Assembly (NCBI RefSeq): GCF_016906535.1
Contig: NC_057378.1
Coordinates: forward strand, 2,170,001 to 2,234,000
Reading direction: 5' to 3'
DNA length: 64,000 nt
Source of the DNA: Rhizoctonia solani
Taxonomy: Eukaryota > Basidiomycota > Agaricomycetes > Cantharellales > Ceratobasidiaceae
Of this stretch, positions 32,430 through 45,087 are shown one piece after another (position 1 is the stretch's first letter; each line of letters opens with the position of its first letter). The translations under genes were made by a program, and so were the position numbers. Below the pieces are notes generated by a model. That model was not told where the DNA came from. It did not search any database and saw nothing but the letters and a program-made list of their open reading frames with translations.

Positions 32430-33354
32430 CTCTCAAGTGTATTATGAATGCAAGTATGGCTCGGAGTTGAAGAAGACCTGTATCAAGGAGGCTTAAGTAT
32501 AAGGTACCATGTCAAGGAAAGGAATAGGCCGTGTGCCCGTGCGATGGTGCTGCACTATGCGCTTACGTAGCAGGAATATGGTAGGGCATTCCAGCACGCT
32601 CGGTCTTATTTTGTTCGCCGACGAGATGCCCGATCACATGTACACTGCCTTGATCAAGATTGATTCCTAATAGGTAGCACTCTCGTCTGTGCCGCTGTCG
32701 CAAAGCCCAGATTCGGTTTTTGGCCTAATAGTCGACCAGTTGAAGGAAGCTGCCTTCTAGTGCGCCGTCGAATTTCAGTGCTTTAATTGATGCATGCAAT
32801 CACGGGGCAGAATCCACGGCGAGGGGAGTATCTCATCGAGCCTAGCGCCGAGATTTATGGTCCATATCAAATTCGGGATCTACAGGACCCCCATTGGGTG
32901 ACCTCTGGGCCAAAATGCGATAGAAGTGTAGCGCAATTATTGACCCAAGTGCTACGACGGGAAGCTTCACACCAGGCCAGCCAAGTCGTCTGCTTGAGAA
33001 GAAAGACTTTTAGCCACCCAGGCCTACAGCTCGATTGCCGGGAATTTATCCGGATGACGTATGCTACAATCGACAGATGGCCCTTACGTCTGGAATATAC
33101 ATCTAGGCTTTACGTTACGTCGGAATTATTGTGGGACCTTCCACATCGAGTACTAGAGAATTGATGAATGGACGGCGGCCACGTCGGGCAAAGCCAGCAA
33201 GGTGGTAACACTCTCCCATTCCTTTTGACTCGAATTACTAACACCTATTGATCGCGTTAACTCACATACTAATCCTGGTCCGAATCTGTGTATGGTTTCT
33301 ACATAGTGTAATCTGTACTTGACCCGCGCTTCGGTCTCGCGCGTTCTTATTATA
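32430..33354. other. Intergenic, one unsupported 125-codon ORF
   Basis: A plus-strand frame at 32787-33164 is open but has no recognisable domain or paralogue in the window. No other signal was seen. Confidence 0.4.
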
Positions 33355-33745
33355 CTGTGCTATGTGGGTTTTGTATGTGATACAAGCGGGGAATCCCGTA
33401 GCCGCACGTGAGCGGTTCAGGAGTGCTTGCTGGGTTACCCAAGACTTCGACCGCCAGGATCGAAGGCTTGGGGTGGCAGAGAACCGCACAGGGTGGACAA
33501 ATGATCCGGATGAATAAGACAGATATTACATAAACAATTAAAGCCATTAGAGACGAGACGGATATTTATGGTTTAGGATGGTACGAGGGACACTGAGAAG
33601 CGCGAGCACAGGCTGGATTTTGGCATTCGGTACGCCATTGCGAGGCCGTAGTATGCAATGCGTCTGGTTGAGTCACGTGACGATGACCTCCACCGGCCAA
33701 GTATCGTATGTGATGCGCCTCCGCACGCTGCGGCTCACATATATG
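33355..33745. repeat. Interspersed repeat S, copy 1
   Basis: About 390 bp align with 41385-41745. Shared blocks include CTTGGGGTGG.AGAGAACCG, TTCGGTACRCCATT and CACGCTGCGGCTCACAT, in the same order and spacing. Shorter pieces are near 24585-24625 and 45625-45745. The size and scattered copies would suit a non-autonomous element such as a SINE. I could not confirm A and B box promoters. Confidence 0.7.
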
Positions 33746-33944
33746 TTCAGAATTCAACCCTCATGATCATGGAGATACCTAACTAAGCAGTCATAACGGC
33801 TATCTCAACCAATAAAATGACAGTTCATAGTGCCACCAATGAGCCTTGAATAAATGATTTTGACTGCTCCGTCCAATCATACCACCCGCTTTCATTGATT
33901 AATCTGGCATACACCCAAATAATCATCCAGACCATTCATGAACT

Positions 33945-34060
33945 CTCCTTTCCCTGCCAATAATAATCCCATAGTGAAGCTGTCTGGTGATTCTAACTAC
34001 CCCTCCGCCTTTGCTATAAATTCGCAATCTTAGTGTGACCGGATTGTCTTTTCCCTCCTT
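33945..34060 (-). pseudogene. Relic of a calpain-like last exon (1)
   Basis: The minus strand encodes K-E-G-K-D-N-P-V-T-L-R-L-R-I-Y-S-K-G and then R-Q-L. This matches the last exon of both calpain-like genes (L-G-L-R-I-Y-T-K-G...G-Q-L-R). It is isolated from any calpain body. Confidence 0.8.
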
Positions 34061-34129
34061 GAGCTAGAGGCGAATGAGGGTATTACATGTGAGTTGTGGA
34101 CTAATACATCTAGTATATTGATATTGATA

Positions 34130-34232
34130 TACCACGACCTTTCCTTTTCCACGTAAGGGTGTTTCCCTGGCATACTTAATTGACCTCGGTCGTTGCCACC
34201 AATTCACCCTTGGTATGAATCCTCAATCCTAA
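34130..34232 (-). pseudogene. Relic of a calpain-like last exon (2)
   Basis: The minus strand reads L-G-L-R-I-H-T-K-G-E, then after a frame change G-Q-L...G-N-T-L-T-W-K-R-K-G. It is a second, frame-shifted relic of the calpain-like tail exon. Confidence 0.75.
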
Positions 34233-34651
34233 TGGCATCGAATTATCACCACCTTTTTTTGACTGAAATTGGCTTGGTACACGCTCAATCAGGGGAGTTT
34301 ATTTCTACTGAATTGATCTTGGACAAAATCTTCGTGTATGACTGCGACGGCTCGATCTATTTTATCGTTTATCAGCTACCAAATGTGCGAAATCTCAAAA
34401 GATTGATATCTAGCCAGTTCAGTCGTTGTAAGCACAACGGGCTCAGAGCCACCATTTTTCTCGTCTCATTTTTTCTCCTTAAATCAGTATGGCGTGGAGA
34501 ACAGACAGTACATATGTTATCCAAACAAGGCGCAGTGCTTCGTGATCAGCAAGTCGATTGGTATTTATATACCAAGATCAAAGTAAATTTGTTATTTCAC
34601 AATATTTTCATCTACAACTAGTTGGTTTTACCATCCAGCAGTCTTTACCAC

Positions 34652-37600
34652 TTAGCCAAATACATCCGTGAAATAGATTTGTCCGATAAACTTCTTAATC
34701 TCCTCCGGTGGTGGCGGCGTCTTGCCCTTCTTCTCGTGACCTTTGCGTACAATCTCCTTTCCAACTGCCTCGAGTCCCTTGCTCGCAGCCACGTTCCCGC
34801 ATGTGAGGTACTGAAACACGAAAATCAGAGATACGTCGTCGTGATGGGGTCAGATTTAACGTACTCTAGCACCGTTGTCATAAACCTCTATGAGAAGGTC
34901 CGCATCCTTCTGCGCACGACTGAAAAACAACTTCACTCAGTTCTTGTTACCAAAAGTGCACATGAGTCGGACATACTCTTGAATATACTTGCATCCAGAT
35001 GACTGAACTTTGGCCGCTTCATCTGGAGGTCTCGAAAAGGCAGGCCGCACATCCAAAAGTCTCTCTCCTTTCCAGTTCTTCTGGTCCATCCAATCTTTCA
35101 AGTCGCTATCGGCGTAAAGGAAGTCCTTCTTCGGATCGCGGCAGCCAAAGAACAGAATCATCTTGCCGACCTTTTCTCCCTGTCTTGCCCTCACCCAGCG
35201 ATCTTGGATCATGGAACGGAATGGGGCAATGCCGGTTCCGGTCGCGAACATCACGACAGGTTTCTCTGCTTCATTTGCTGGAACCGGGTTCCCATCCTTG
35301 TCAGGTCGTTCAGGGAGACCAAAGTGCGCATGAGAAGATACTCTCCATGTGAAGCGTATGACGTCTCCGGGAGATTGTCGAGCAAGGTAGCCGCTGGAAA
35401 CACCCTTGGTGTGCTCTTGATAGCTCAAAGTAAGGGTGTTGGGCTTCCAGAGTGGCGAAGAAGATATGGAATACTTAATACCTATAAGTAAGTTTGTGCA
35501 TACGGCAAACGCATTGTACCCACCTCTCGTGTCCGCATATAAGGAAGCATAATAAAGAATTTGTTAAATGGAAGCTCAATGTCCCGATACTTCTCAAGAT
35601 AATCAAGTATGCTTAGGTGATTCTTGATAGTGTTTGCAAGGGAGGTGTTGATCTCGGATTGTAACTCTCGTTTTGTGTCTTCGTTTCGCGTGTGCTTCAT
35701 CAAGATCCGAAGGTGTGACTTCTGAGCTGGCTTTCCAAGTTCAACAAAGTTGATCAAAAGTTCGAACACTTTGACTCGTTCACCAGCAGGCAGGGTCTCG
35801 AACACGGAGGAAGATAATTTTTCGACACGGAATTCTTGCTCCAAAGGCATTCTGAAATGCCTAAAGACTCGATGAACATCCTCAATGGGGTTTGTCGGTA
35901 GACTGTGAATCATTGCTGAATGGTCAGATTACTGAGAAGCTGTAGGCAAACGAGCTTACACCGATATAACATCGCCTGGCTGATACTTGCAAGCCTCTTT
36001 CACCCTCATCCTTAGTTCTGTATAAAGATTTAGAGAAATTCTGACTTGGATAAAGACCGTATACCTATATGACGAGCTGGTAAAGTGCCATCCGGATTCG
36101 AAATCGTCCTATTTTCAACCACGACGGCCGAAATCGTGTCCTTTTGTCTCAAGATTCGATGCCGTGCATCTGCATTTCCTATTTGTCTTATCTCGTACAC
36201 CTCACGATAGAGAGATTCATCATAGGTAACATCGTATTGCTAAAGAAAGGCATTTCAGCTAATCAAGACCGACACTAAACAGATTGACAAACCCCTAACC
36301 TTTGAGAGTACATTCCAGAGCTTGGCTGCCCAATCGTCAAATGCATCGGCGGTAAATGGCCTACCAGCATCAAACTCTCCTCTATTAGTCAATTTTTCAG
36401 CCCCACCGCGAGTTAGCATATCGTCGAATTCGATTGGGACCTTTTGGTAAGTGTCTGACCACCCACTTCGGCCACAACCGAATACCGCGTATTTCACGCC
36501 TTCCAGTTCGGTCGACTTTTCGGCAACTAATTTTGACAAGTATGCATGAAAGTCTTTTGCATTTTCGGTCGGATAACCTATCGCCCATGTCAACTGATTT
36601 TCAATCCTTTGCCTATTTCCGATGAATCGGGCATACCTGCGTAAGTAGCCGCAATTATGATCACCGGTCCGTCTTTTGGAAGCGCGTCTTTCTTGGCGTA
36701 TCTATTCAACTCGGCCATTATGGGTTTGTATCCTGGGGCCATCGCATTAATATTCTGGGCTCATCGCTATGAAAAAATCCTACCATTGGCGGGGGCCCAT
36801 CGGAGCAAAGTCTCTGCATAGTTCTCACATGTTCCATCTCGGCCGCCCCAGAGAATGTACATAGGAGTTTCTTTCTTTTCAGGCGTATGTGGGGTTGGTG
36901 TTTGGGTCACCTGTGACACAGGTGGCTCTTCAGTAACCCCGGCGCTTGATTGCGATTGGCCACGAAGCGATGCATGGAGTAAAAGATTGCCGGGTACAGG
37001 CCCGATTTGTTGTTCCCAGTTCAAATGATAATCGGCGTCAACCAATTTAAAGTCGAAACGTTGAAACAACGATACAATAGCCAGTTTGGCTAGCATCGTA
37101 ATGAACGGATTTCCGAAGTAGGTATCTTTGCTTTTTTCCAGCGACTTGAGTCTCTTGTCGTCCTCGAATTTAATGCCCTCCATTCGCTCGGGTTTAAACT
37201 CGTTTGCCTAACCAGATTTAATGATAAGTAATAATCAGCCTAAAACATGCAAGGACCTACATCTTCCCCCCAGGCAATAGGGTCCGTATCTTTCAGAATC
37301 GATTCAACATCAATGAAGATTTTCGATCCCTTGGGTATAGTGTTGTCGTTGAAGGCCTTATCTTCCGAAGCGAAAAAGGCAAGTTTCGGAACAGGAGGGT
37401 GTAGCCTTAAAGTCTCTTCCAGGACAGCTAAATGAAACAAAATGAATTGATGGCCAAAATCATAACAAGTATGCGTAGGCTGACCAGTGAGATAAGGCAT
37501 TCGGCTCAGGTGATCAGGTTTACAGTCACCCCCCTGCAGCACTTCATCAATTTCTTCCTGGAGCTTTTTACGAGCCGGTTCGTTTTTGAGTAGCTCATAT

Positions 37601-38717
37601 ATCGCAAAGGACAAGACACCTTGAGAAAAGGGAGATTATATAAACACGGACACATGGCCACAACTATGTACTTACTTGAGATTAGACCTATCGTAGCGAC
37701 AGACAACATCGCGAGATACCTCGACACAGCATCCTTCAAAGTGGACGTCATTGGGATTGAGACCTGAAGAATCGATTTGCAAGCGTACCAGATTCTCGTC
37801 TCGTTTTTTCTCGTCCACCTGCATGATATCACTCAAGACATCGTACTTGTTAGGACTAATTACTCTTTTCCGGATCGCTACGGAAATTTCGAGTTTTAGC
37901 CACACATTTTGCGTTAAAGCTACAGTAAATACTCTACCTTCCTTCAACCTGTCCAGAACTAGGTTTGCGAGTCCGTCGACTTCTTTTGTATCTATGGTAC
38001 TATCACCCTGAACTGGGGGTTTATCCGACCTGCTTTGCCCTGAGTTTGGGTCTGGGATTGCCCAATCGGCTGGCTTGGCCTCTGAAAGCCTTTCCGCCAA
38101 TTCATACAGGTATCCCACGAATGGAACAAGTTCGGACTTGTAGAATGAGTTGAAGCGCATGTTCAAGACTGAAAGTCCCATAGAGTCCAGGGCAAGAAGA
38201 AAAAAGTCTTGTACTAGGCTTATTTTATTATCCGGGCCGAATCTATAATTCATCTCAGTAAACTAAAGTTCTTGTGAGGAAGGTACAATAAAAATCACCT
38301 TTCCCACTTGAGAACGAGCTGTTGCGTAATATCATCCATTCCACTAAATCCCCACTTCTGAAGCGGACTTTCCACAAACTTTTGAGAAAAGCTCTTGCGA
38401 ACATTATTCCAGGTATCTGGTTCCACGTAATCACTGGGCTTTGGGGTAAAATAAGCGTGGATAATGCCCAAAGAACCGGTAAGTCCTTGAACGTATTTCG
38501 AGTCAGGTTGGGTATAATCCTCCAGGATCTGGTTTGCTAATTCGTACGCGTTGATTTCATATATTTTGGAAGGTTCACTTCCATCTAAGGATACACATGT
38601 GTGAGTCAAGTAAATGGGTGACACAAGTAATACCCACATACCGAGGGACTGAGACTCCAGGGTATGAATACCCCGATCATTGGAACGCTTATCCATCCAG
38701 TTAGTGATATGTGGCAA
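34652..38717 (-). CDS. CYP505-type P450:reductase fusion lacking the heme loop
   Basis: The gene has many short introns and ends D-V-F-G-stop at 34652. N-terminal P450 pieces (I-T-Q-Q-L-V-L-K-W-E-R; M-N-Y-R-F-G near 38253), the K-helix E-T-L-R (37400-37420) and F-K-P-E-R-M are recognisable. At the heme site the family's F-G-N-G-x-R-x-C-I-G-R-P-F is reduced to F-G-N-P-F (37103-37117), an in-frame loss of about eight residues including the Cys ligand. The I-helix A-G-x-E-T-T is also not seen. The reductase half follows: a flavodoxin-like part with an altered FMN loop (G-R-D-G-T-C-E), an FAD domain (Y-S-I-S-S-S-P) and an NADPH domain (G-T-G-I-A-P-F-R). Working relatives hydroxylate fatty acids near the chain end; this one should not bind heme normally. 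It may be a decaying gene or a reductase-only protein. The N-terminal start is uncertain. Confidence 0.8.
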
Positions 38718-41384
38718 AATGTCGATCTCAACAGTCGAGGGGCACGAGTGGTCAAGCTAGTGTTATTCGCGCTTTATATCAGTGCAAAAACCCAGAGCTG
38801 TGTCGAGCTTGCGTCCAAATACCAACGCAATCTAGAATCATCGCGAGCCGGAGGCCGAATGATGATCTTGAATTTGAGGGTGCAGGTCAATTGGATCATC
38901 CTCAATGAACACGCTGCATAAAGATGCCGAATAGTAGAGCTCCGAAATATTCACCTCGAGGAAACCCGTCAGATTGAGGTGATGTTCTCCCCTATGTGCC
39001 ATGGGCTCTGGGTTGACGGAGCGGTCAAGCCAACTTTAGCCAGGCTCCATCGTGAATTTGCAATGAGAATGAGATAACCTCGCACCTAAGCAAGCGCCCG
39101 TTCCTCAAGCATGTGACACCGGGCCCGCAAGGCATCATTTCTATGTTATCTACCGTAATGGACGTATCTCCTCCATGCGCTTATTCGGCTGCTTTCATTT
39201 TTTGGGGGATGGCGTGGATCGATGCGCAAAAACACGCGTAAAGGTATGAGAATACCGGCACAGCGTTACTAACTCGGGTTAGCAATCGGGGTCGTGATTC
39301 TTTACAAGTCACGTTTTCAGTACTCTGCAGCCTTCGGGAGAAATACGGAGTTGTTCGGAGATTCATTAATATTAGCATTGGGCTCGACGTGATATCAGTT
39401 TTAATTTGCTTCGGCACTTCACCTGAATCATACATGCGTCACACTTCTCATGGTTCCCGCTCTTGTATTCTCTTCACATGATGAACCCTATACCACATAC
39501 CGCGTGTTGTCTTGTGGAGCATCCTAAAGCTGTAAATTAGTATGGATCAACGTTGTTGGGTTTGCGCAAGTTTACGTCGTCCCCGGCACCAATCACTCAA
39601 TAACACACTGAAGGTCCTTAAGAAAAAGCGCGAAATATATAAAATTCAGATTGAGTCCACTTACACGCAAAAGAGTGACAGATTACTTGTACCTTCCGAC
39701 TAAATTAGCTCGACCAAGTCAATATATCCATAGCCAACAGTGCTGCCTATTTGCGTGGCCGCGTCGGGGGGACATCCTGATTTAAATGCTGTACTTTTGG
39801 TATTTATACTCGGGCTCTGACCGCCCTCATCGCTGAGCGGGAATACGGTGTCAATTTTGAGTCATTTAATGATTTATGCGGACAATCTATTGAGAACTGA
39901 CCTTATGATGCAGTGTTAGTCACTGATATCCGGCGCGAAGCGATGCTGAGCCTGTGGCATGACACGGGCATGGCTGGTGAATCGGAAGATCCTCCATGTC
40001 GACTAATCCGAAATCCTAAAAGTGGAAGCGAGAATAATTCCGGTTGACTGGACGAAAAGAACTATACGCGCGCAGATGGGCCAGCCGCAATCAACTTGAA
40101 GGTTAAGTCACCCGCAGCACATCGCGATCACGTGTATTTATAAGCGCCGTAGCAGTCTTTGGCTGACTTGTGATACTAATCTATTACAGAAAGTCAGGTG
40201 TGACTTTGTGATCAAAAGGCGAGCTCTGCTTGCCTTAAATTGAGAGGGAGTCTACCGTCGCTGCATGTCGAATACAATCCTCCTGCCTCCTGCACTTGGA
40301 GTTCGGAGGTTCTCCCATCATTTATCAGTGTCTCTCAGCGGGGACTTATGTACTCCCGTGAAACGAGTGCTGGTACACGGATTTATAGGATATATGCGTA
40401 AATTAAAGCAGAAATAGAGCCAAAACAAAGCGCCCACGTTCAGTGCAAAAACGTCTCACAGGCTTGAATCGACAGGCGTGCTTAATCTGCCAGAAATACA
40501 AGTATTGCATAAACAAACAAACAGGTTATGCGGAAGGGGAAGCCGTATAGTTTTGACTCGAATAGTTGATATCCTAAGCATTCAATTCATTGTTGTTGTT
40601 TAATTTACTTCATTTGGTCATTTTAACAGCAGCTCAGTTGTTCAGAGATTTCCAGTCGAGTGGAAATGAGCTAAATTATATAATGATCCGAACTTCCAAC
40701 AAGGCCAGTTTTTCTGATCACATACATCATCTCATACTGAAATCAATCAGGGATTTAAAGGTGGCCAGAAATGTGGAACTGTCAACGACTGAGATGCTTC
40801 TCGAGTCAAGAATAAGCCCACTTATAAGCTTTGCTAAGATGTTACTGTGTCGGCCATCCACTTCTCTTTACATACACTACGGATCATTGTGTGGAAATGA
40901 CCCATCAAACAGCTTTACTTTCACTATATCGAATCCTTTCTATGAGTGCTTATGTGGGGTATCTTGACTTTCAAGGGAAAGTAGCCAAGCCAATCACACT
41001 TGTTCTCAGTTGGAGAATCGGGGATCTTTCTCACAGTGAGATAGTGAGATCTCCAATTTTTAACAGCTCATAATGGCATACGCCGCAGGAGGACTGGAAA
41101 GGTACCTTAGGACCCCCGAATTGAAGACATATAATTGAGAGCTATTATTAATAAGCTGTTCACGTTGTGTCTTTGCGCGTATTAAAGTGTAATCACAATA
41201 GGAATAGTGAAAGTAATGCGTATTCATAAAATTTTGAGCTTATATTATCCAAGGGAATGGAACTACGCGGATCGTGTACCAGACCAATAAGTCAATTGAA
41301 GTGTAGAGAAGAGCCAATCTTACCCAATGAAACTCCAGCCAAATACTTCCTCCATCTTATTTAACCTATGATTTGGTCGCTGTG
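38718..41384. other. Intergenic, no gene supported
   Basis: About 2.7 kb without recognisable domains. A plus-strand frame at 40590-40967 (125 codons) has a hydrophobic start but no other support. No repeats match other parts of the window. Confidence 0.5.
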
Positions 41385-41745
41385 AATGCCGTGTGGGCTC
41401 TGTACGCGGTACAAGAGGGGTGTTGACCGGATCGCCCAAGACTGCGACCGTCCGGATCGGAGGCTTGGGGTGGGAGAGAACCGTACAAGGCTGAGTATGT
41501 TAGGGATGGGGTATGCAATCAGATGGGTTAACAGATAAATAAAATAAAATAAATGAAATATGCGATAGAGATAAAGTGATGACGGGTGGGCGATGAAAAA
41601 CGCGAGGTCAGACTGAGTCCTCACGTTCGGTACACCATTCCGGGATCGCGGTGCGGGATGGTGTCCGGTCGACTCACGTGACCGCGACTTCGGCCCTCGG
41701 CCAAGTATCACATGTGATCCCTCAGCGCGCTGCGGCTCACATGTC
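41385..41745. repeat. Interspersed repeat S, copy 2
   Basis: It aligns with 33355-33745 over nearly its full length. It ends about 110 bp from the stop codon of the second calpain-like gene. In both places the repeat sits beside a calpain last exon, which suggests they were duplicated together. Confidence 0.72.
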
Positions 41746-41854
41746 CGCCATCATCAGTAATGCCTTTGACTGGTGTTAACGTTCGATTCATAAACTCGTA
41801 CAAATAATTTGTCTGTAGTCTATATTTCCAATTTAATATATCCAGAACTTTGGG

Positions 41855-44800
41855 TTAAACTGGGCGCTCTTGATTGTCCTTCCTCTTCCATGTAATAATA
41901 TTCCCATGCCTCAGTTGCCCACCAATAGTGACCACTGAATCACCCTTGGTGTAAATACGTAAGCCCAAGGTAACTGAGTTGTCCTCCCCTTCTTTTAACT
42001 AGACAATGGCTCACTTAACGTCCCTTGAATATGCAATGAAAATAACAACTCACTTGATCTTTGAGCTTCTTTGAGTCTTCTTCAGTCTGAATGTGCAGTA
42101 GCTTGTGTGTTTTGTCGTGCAAATTGGGCTTGGACTTCATGCATTTCTCGCATATATTATAGTTTAGACAAGCGGAGCTGTAAGCAGTTAGGTCACGAGA
42201 AGCGAAACACGGTTAGAAAGGATCGCGTACTCTAAGCATCGGTACCATGGGCCTTCAATAGGAGACGTCTTTATTTATTATTGTGCTCAGCAGATTGCTT
42301 AGATAGGCGTTTGACAATATAAATACCTTGCACACTTTACACATGAACCCCTCATGGACTACCTTTGCTGATTTTTCTATGAGTGAACAGTTAGTAACGC
42401 ATGATATGACTAAATGGATCAATTATATACCTAGTTCAACGGTCGTAACTATAACCGGCTTCTCATTCTTCTCCTCTTTCGCGTCCTTCTTTTCGTTTTC
42501 TCCATTCGCAGCGGGATGAGTGACAGCATTTGTTGATTCGCTCGCGGTCCCTGCTGGTTGATCCTCGGACTTTTCCGCAGGTTCAGGCTTCTTTTCATCT
42601 GTATGCTTGACCTCCCGTTCGCTAGATTTGCCCTCGCTGGTGGTTCCAGAAGGCTCAAGTTTACCCGCCTCCAATATGGAGGCCTCATTCGTTGACAAGG
42701 CAGGGTTACTCTCACTCGCAGTCGTCGGCTGTGGTACTTCGACAGCGATTTGTTTTTCTTCCAACGAGGTGAGGTCTTCTCCACCAAAAAGCTCTTCTGG
42801 TGCCGGAAGATATTCGTTGTACGCCCTGAGAATGGATGGGTGTTGATTAAATGCGTATGAGCTATTTCCGGGAAGCCACTCACTCGGGATCAAAGTCTTA
42901 ATTCATCACTGAATTTAGCTAGGGGAACGCTCCAGTAACCAGTGAAAACTTACTAATCGCGATCGACTTTGAGATTGCGGCCTGAGTCCAGACCTTGCTC
43001 AGCTTACGAGAATCCCACTCCTCGACCGAATCCTGGTAGTACGTCTGTTCCATTGTCAATTGAAATTTGTTAACGACCCATAAATATTGAAAAAGTACCT
43101 TTTTACGAATGTGTTTTCGATCCAGACGGACATGTAAGACGTAATCGCCCGCCTCCAAGTTATCAAGCTCGACGCTCGCGACCCTCTGCCAAAACCAGTT
43201 ATGATATGATCGAGCGTAATGCTCCTCGCTCGGGGCACCTAGGGTGGGTTCGATTAACTTTCAAATGATAGCATAAATAGAGATCACAAACCCTTTTTGT
43301 ACACGACAAAGTCCAAAGACCAATCGTTATAGCCCGAAAGATCTTGAAAGCACCTTGTATTGAGCCGGGAGAGTATAATAGAGGCCTGCGAGTCTTTTGT
43401 CACCGAGAACGTGACTATTGTGCAGACTCGGTATCACTCAACTCCTAAAAAACAATAATAAAAGGACTCACAGCTCACATCACCGAAGCTCCAGGCACAC
43501 GGGTACGACCTCGAGGTAACGTTTAACCACATGGAGCTCAGTTTCCAGCCTGCATCAAATACTCTGCTTCGTTCAACAGTTGTCCACGTCTTGAGGAAAT
43601 CCTTGTACTCCATGAGGAATTCGCCGTCGTCGCCAAACTTGTGATGCAACTCGGGTAATAGGGTCAGCCATTGACCAGTCCATTCCTTGGATCCGTCGGA
43701 CCATGGACCCTTCCACTCGGATTTCCCCCATGGATTCCGAATTCGTACGAATCGCTTACCTATGAACAGAGTCAGTAATATTGTATACGTGATAGAGGCA
43801 GGACTCACCACTGACTTCCAGAGCCTCCAAGACAGAGTATGCATGTGAAGTGTATAGGCCTGAGATGAAGATAAGCGCAGTTAAACAGAAAACATTGGAA
43901 TTCATGCGTACCGGTAATCTCTTTGGCTGCTGACCCATCAATAGCACACCCGAATAACCGGTCCTTTTCGACATTCAGCAGCTCTTGCCAAAACTTGTTC
44001 ACATCGAGAATGTCTTTGATGGGAGTGAGAGTCGAAATACCACTACATGGGATGTAAGACATATTTAGCATGATGAGAAAGAAAGTATCGCACCCCGTCA
44101 AGGCTTCTATGGCTTCTGCATCGAACCCACCAACGATAGCCTGGTAATCGCCATTCAATTTGGCATAAGCCTTCTCCAAAAGCGGACTATGAACATGAGT
44201 CAATGTCCAAGAATGTTATTGTTCATAATGCCACTCACAGCCAGGTCTCATTTTCAGTCTTGCTTCTTGAAAAGTAAAGGGTTTTGCCCCCAATTCGTGC
44301 GCGAGCGTCAAATCGCTCCCTGTCGCCGTGATAAAGATCTTTTTGGTCTTCCCAAAGTTCTTCGTACTTCGGGATTCGGGTGTATAGGAGATCGTCAATG
44401 ACTACATCTATCCACCCTGAATCCCGATAGAACACAAAACCGTATACCCCCACCTCTTCGTCCCTCTGAAAGATCATCTCAAGTAGGATCCGAGAATGAA
44501 TTCAAATGACTTACATGTACGCATATTCGATTGATTAGACCTTCCATTGTGGTGACAGTCGACACCGCACTCAAGAACCAACAGTCACCGAGTGATCCTT
44601 GAGCAATGTCAGACGAGCTTGCACCATCAATGAAGAACTGAGGCTGAAAATGACAAGTGAATAATTTTACTTGTTGAAGGAATCAAAATTATTTACCTCC
44701 TCGAATATTTGGGTGACTCGAAGGACATCGGCGGGCGAAGGCAAACTGTCCTTATCAGGAACTAGCCCATAGAGGCACCTATCTTGATCCCCTTCTAGAT

Positions 44801-45087
44801 CAAATTCAATATCGCGGAAACGACAGTTACGAGCACTAGGCCATTTGTTGCATATTAAGTAGGATTTAGGGTATGTTTATCAGAGAAACTTACCGGCAAT
44901 CCTTTATAATCGCTTCGACTTTTCTCTTACACCGATCTGTAGCAATCTTGAGTTCTTCGGTGCAAAGTAGACCTGCTCGTTCTTTCTCTTGTTCGAAATT
45001 GACTTTGCTATGCGTCTTCGGCTCGGGTATCTCAGCTTCCACTTCAGGCTTGATGATCCTATCGATGTACGATAGTATATTAGGCAT
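41855..45087 (-). CDS. Calpain-like cysteine protease with C-terminal ZZ finger
   Basis: A multi-exon gene from Met 45087 to the TAA at 41855-41857. Its architecture equals that of the gene at 29118-32429: an N-terminal helical region; a calpain catalytic domain with Cys (44581-44583, in Q-G-S-L-G-D-C-W-F-L), His (S-H-A-Y-S-V-L-E-A-L) and Asn (I-R-N-P-W-G-K-S-E-W); a beta sandwich (about 43055-43440); a Lys/Glu-rich acidic linker; a ZZ finger (C-K-V-C ... Y-R-C-L ... C-L-N-Y-N-I-C-E-K-C ... H-D-K-T-H); and the L-G-L-R-I-Y-T-K-G tail. Calpains are usually Ca2+-regulated cytosolic proteases. All three catalytic residues are present, so this copy could be active. Confidence 0.87.

Noticed and set aside
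32787..33164. 125-codon plus-strand ORF
   Set aside because: No domain, no paralogue and no conserved context; length alone is not enough.
37103..37183. Heme loop hidden by an intron in the P450 gene
   Set aside because: The codons for F-G-N and P-F are directly adjacent with no GT or AG between them, so no intron can hide the Cys loop here.
40590..40967. Possible small membrane or secreted protein
   Set aside because: The hydrophobic start is the only signal; there is no domain, paralogue or splice support.
34652..45087. Secondary-metabolite gene cluster around the P450
   Set aside because: No backbone synthase, transporter or tailoring gene is nearby; the neighbours are calpain-like genes and repeats.
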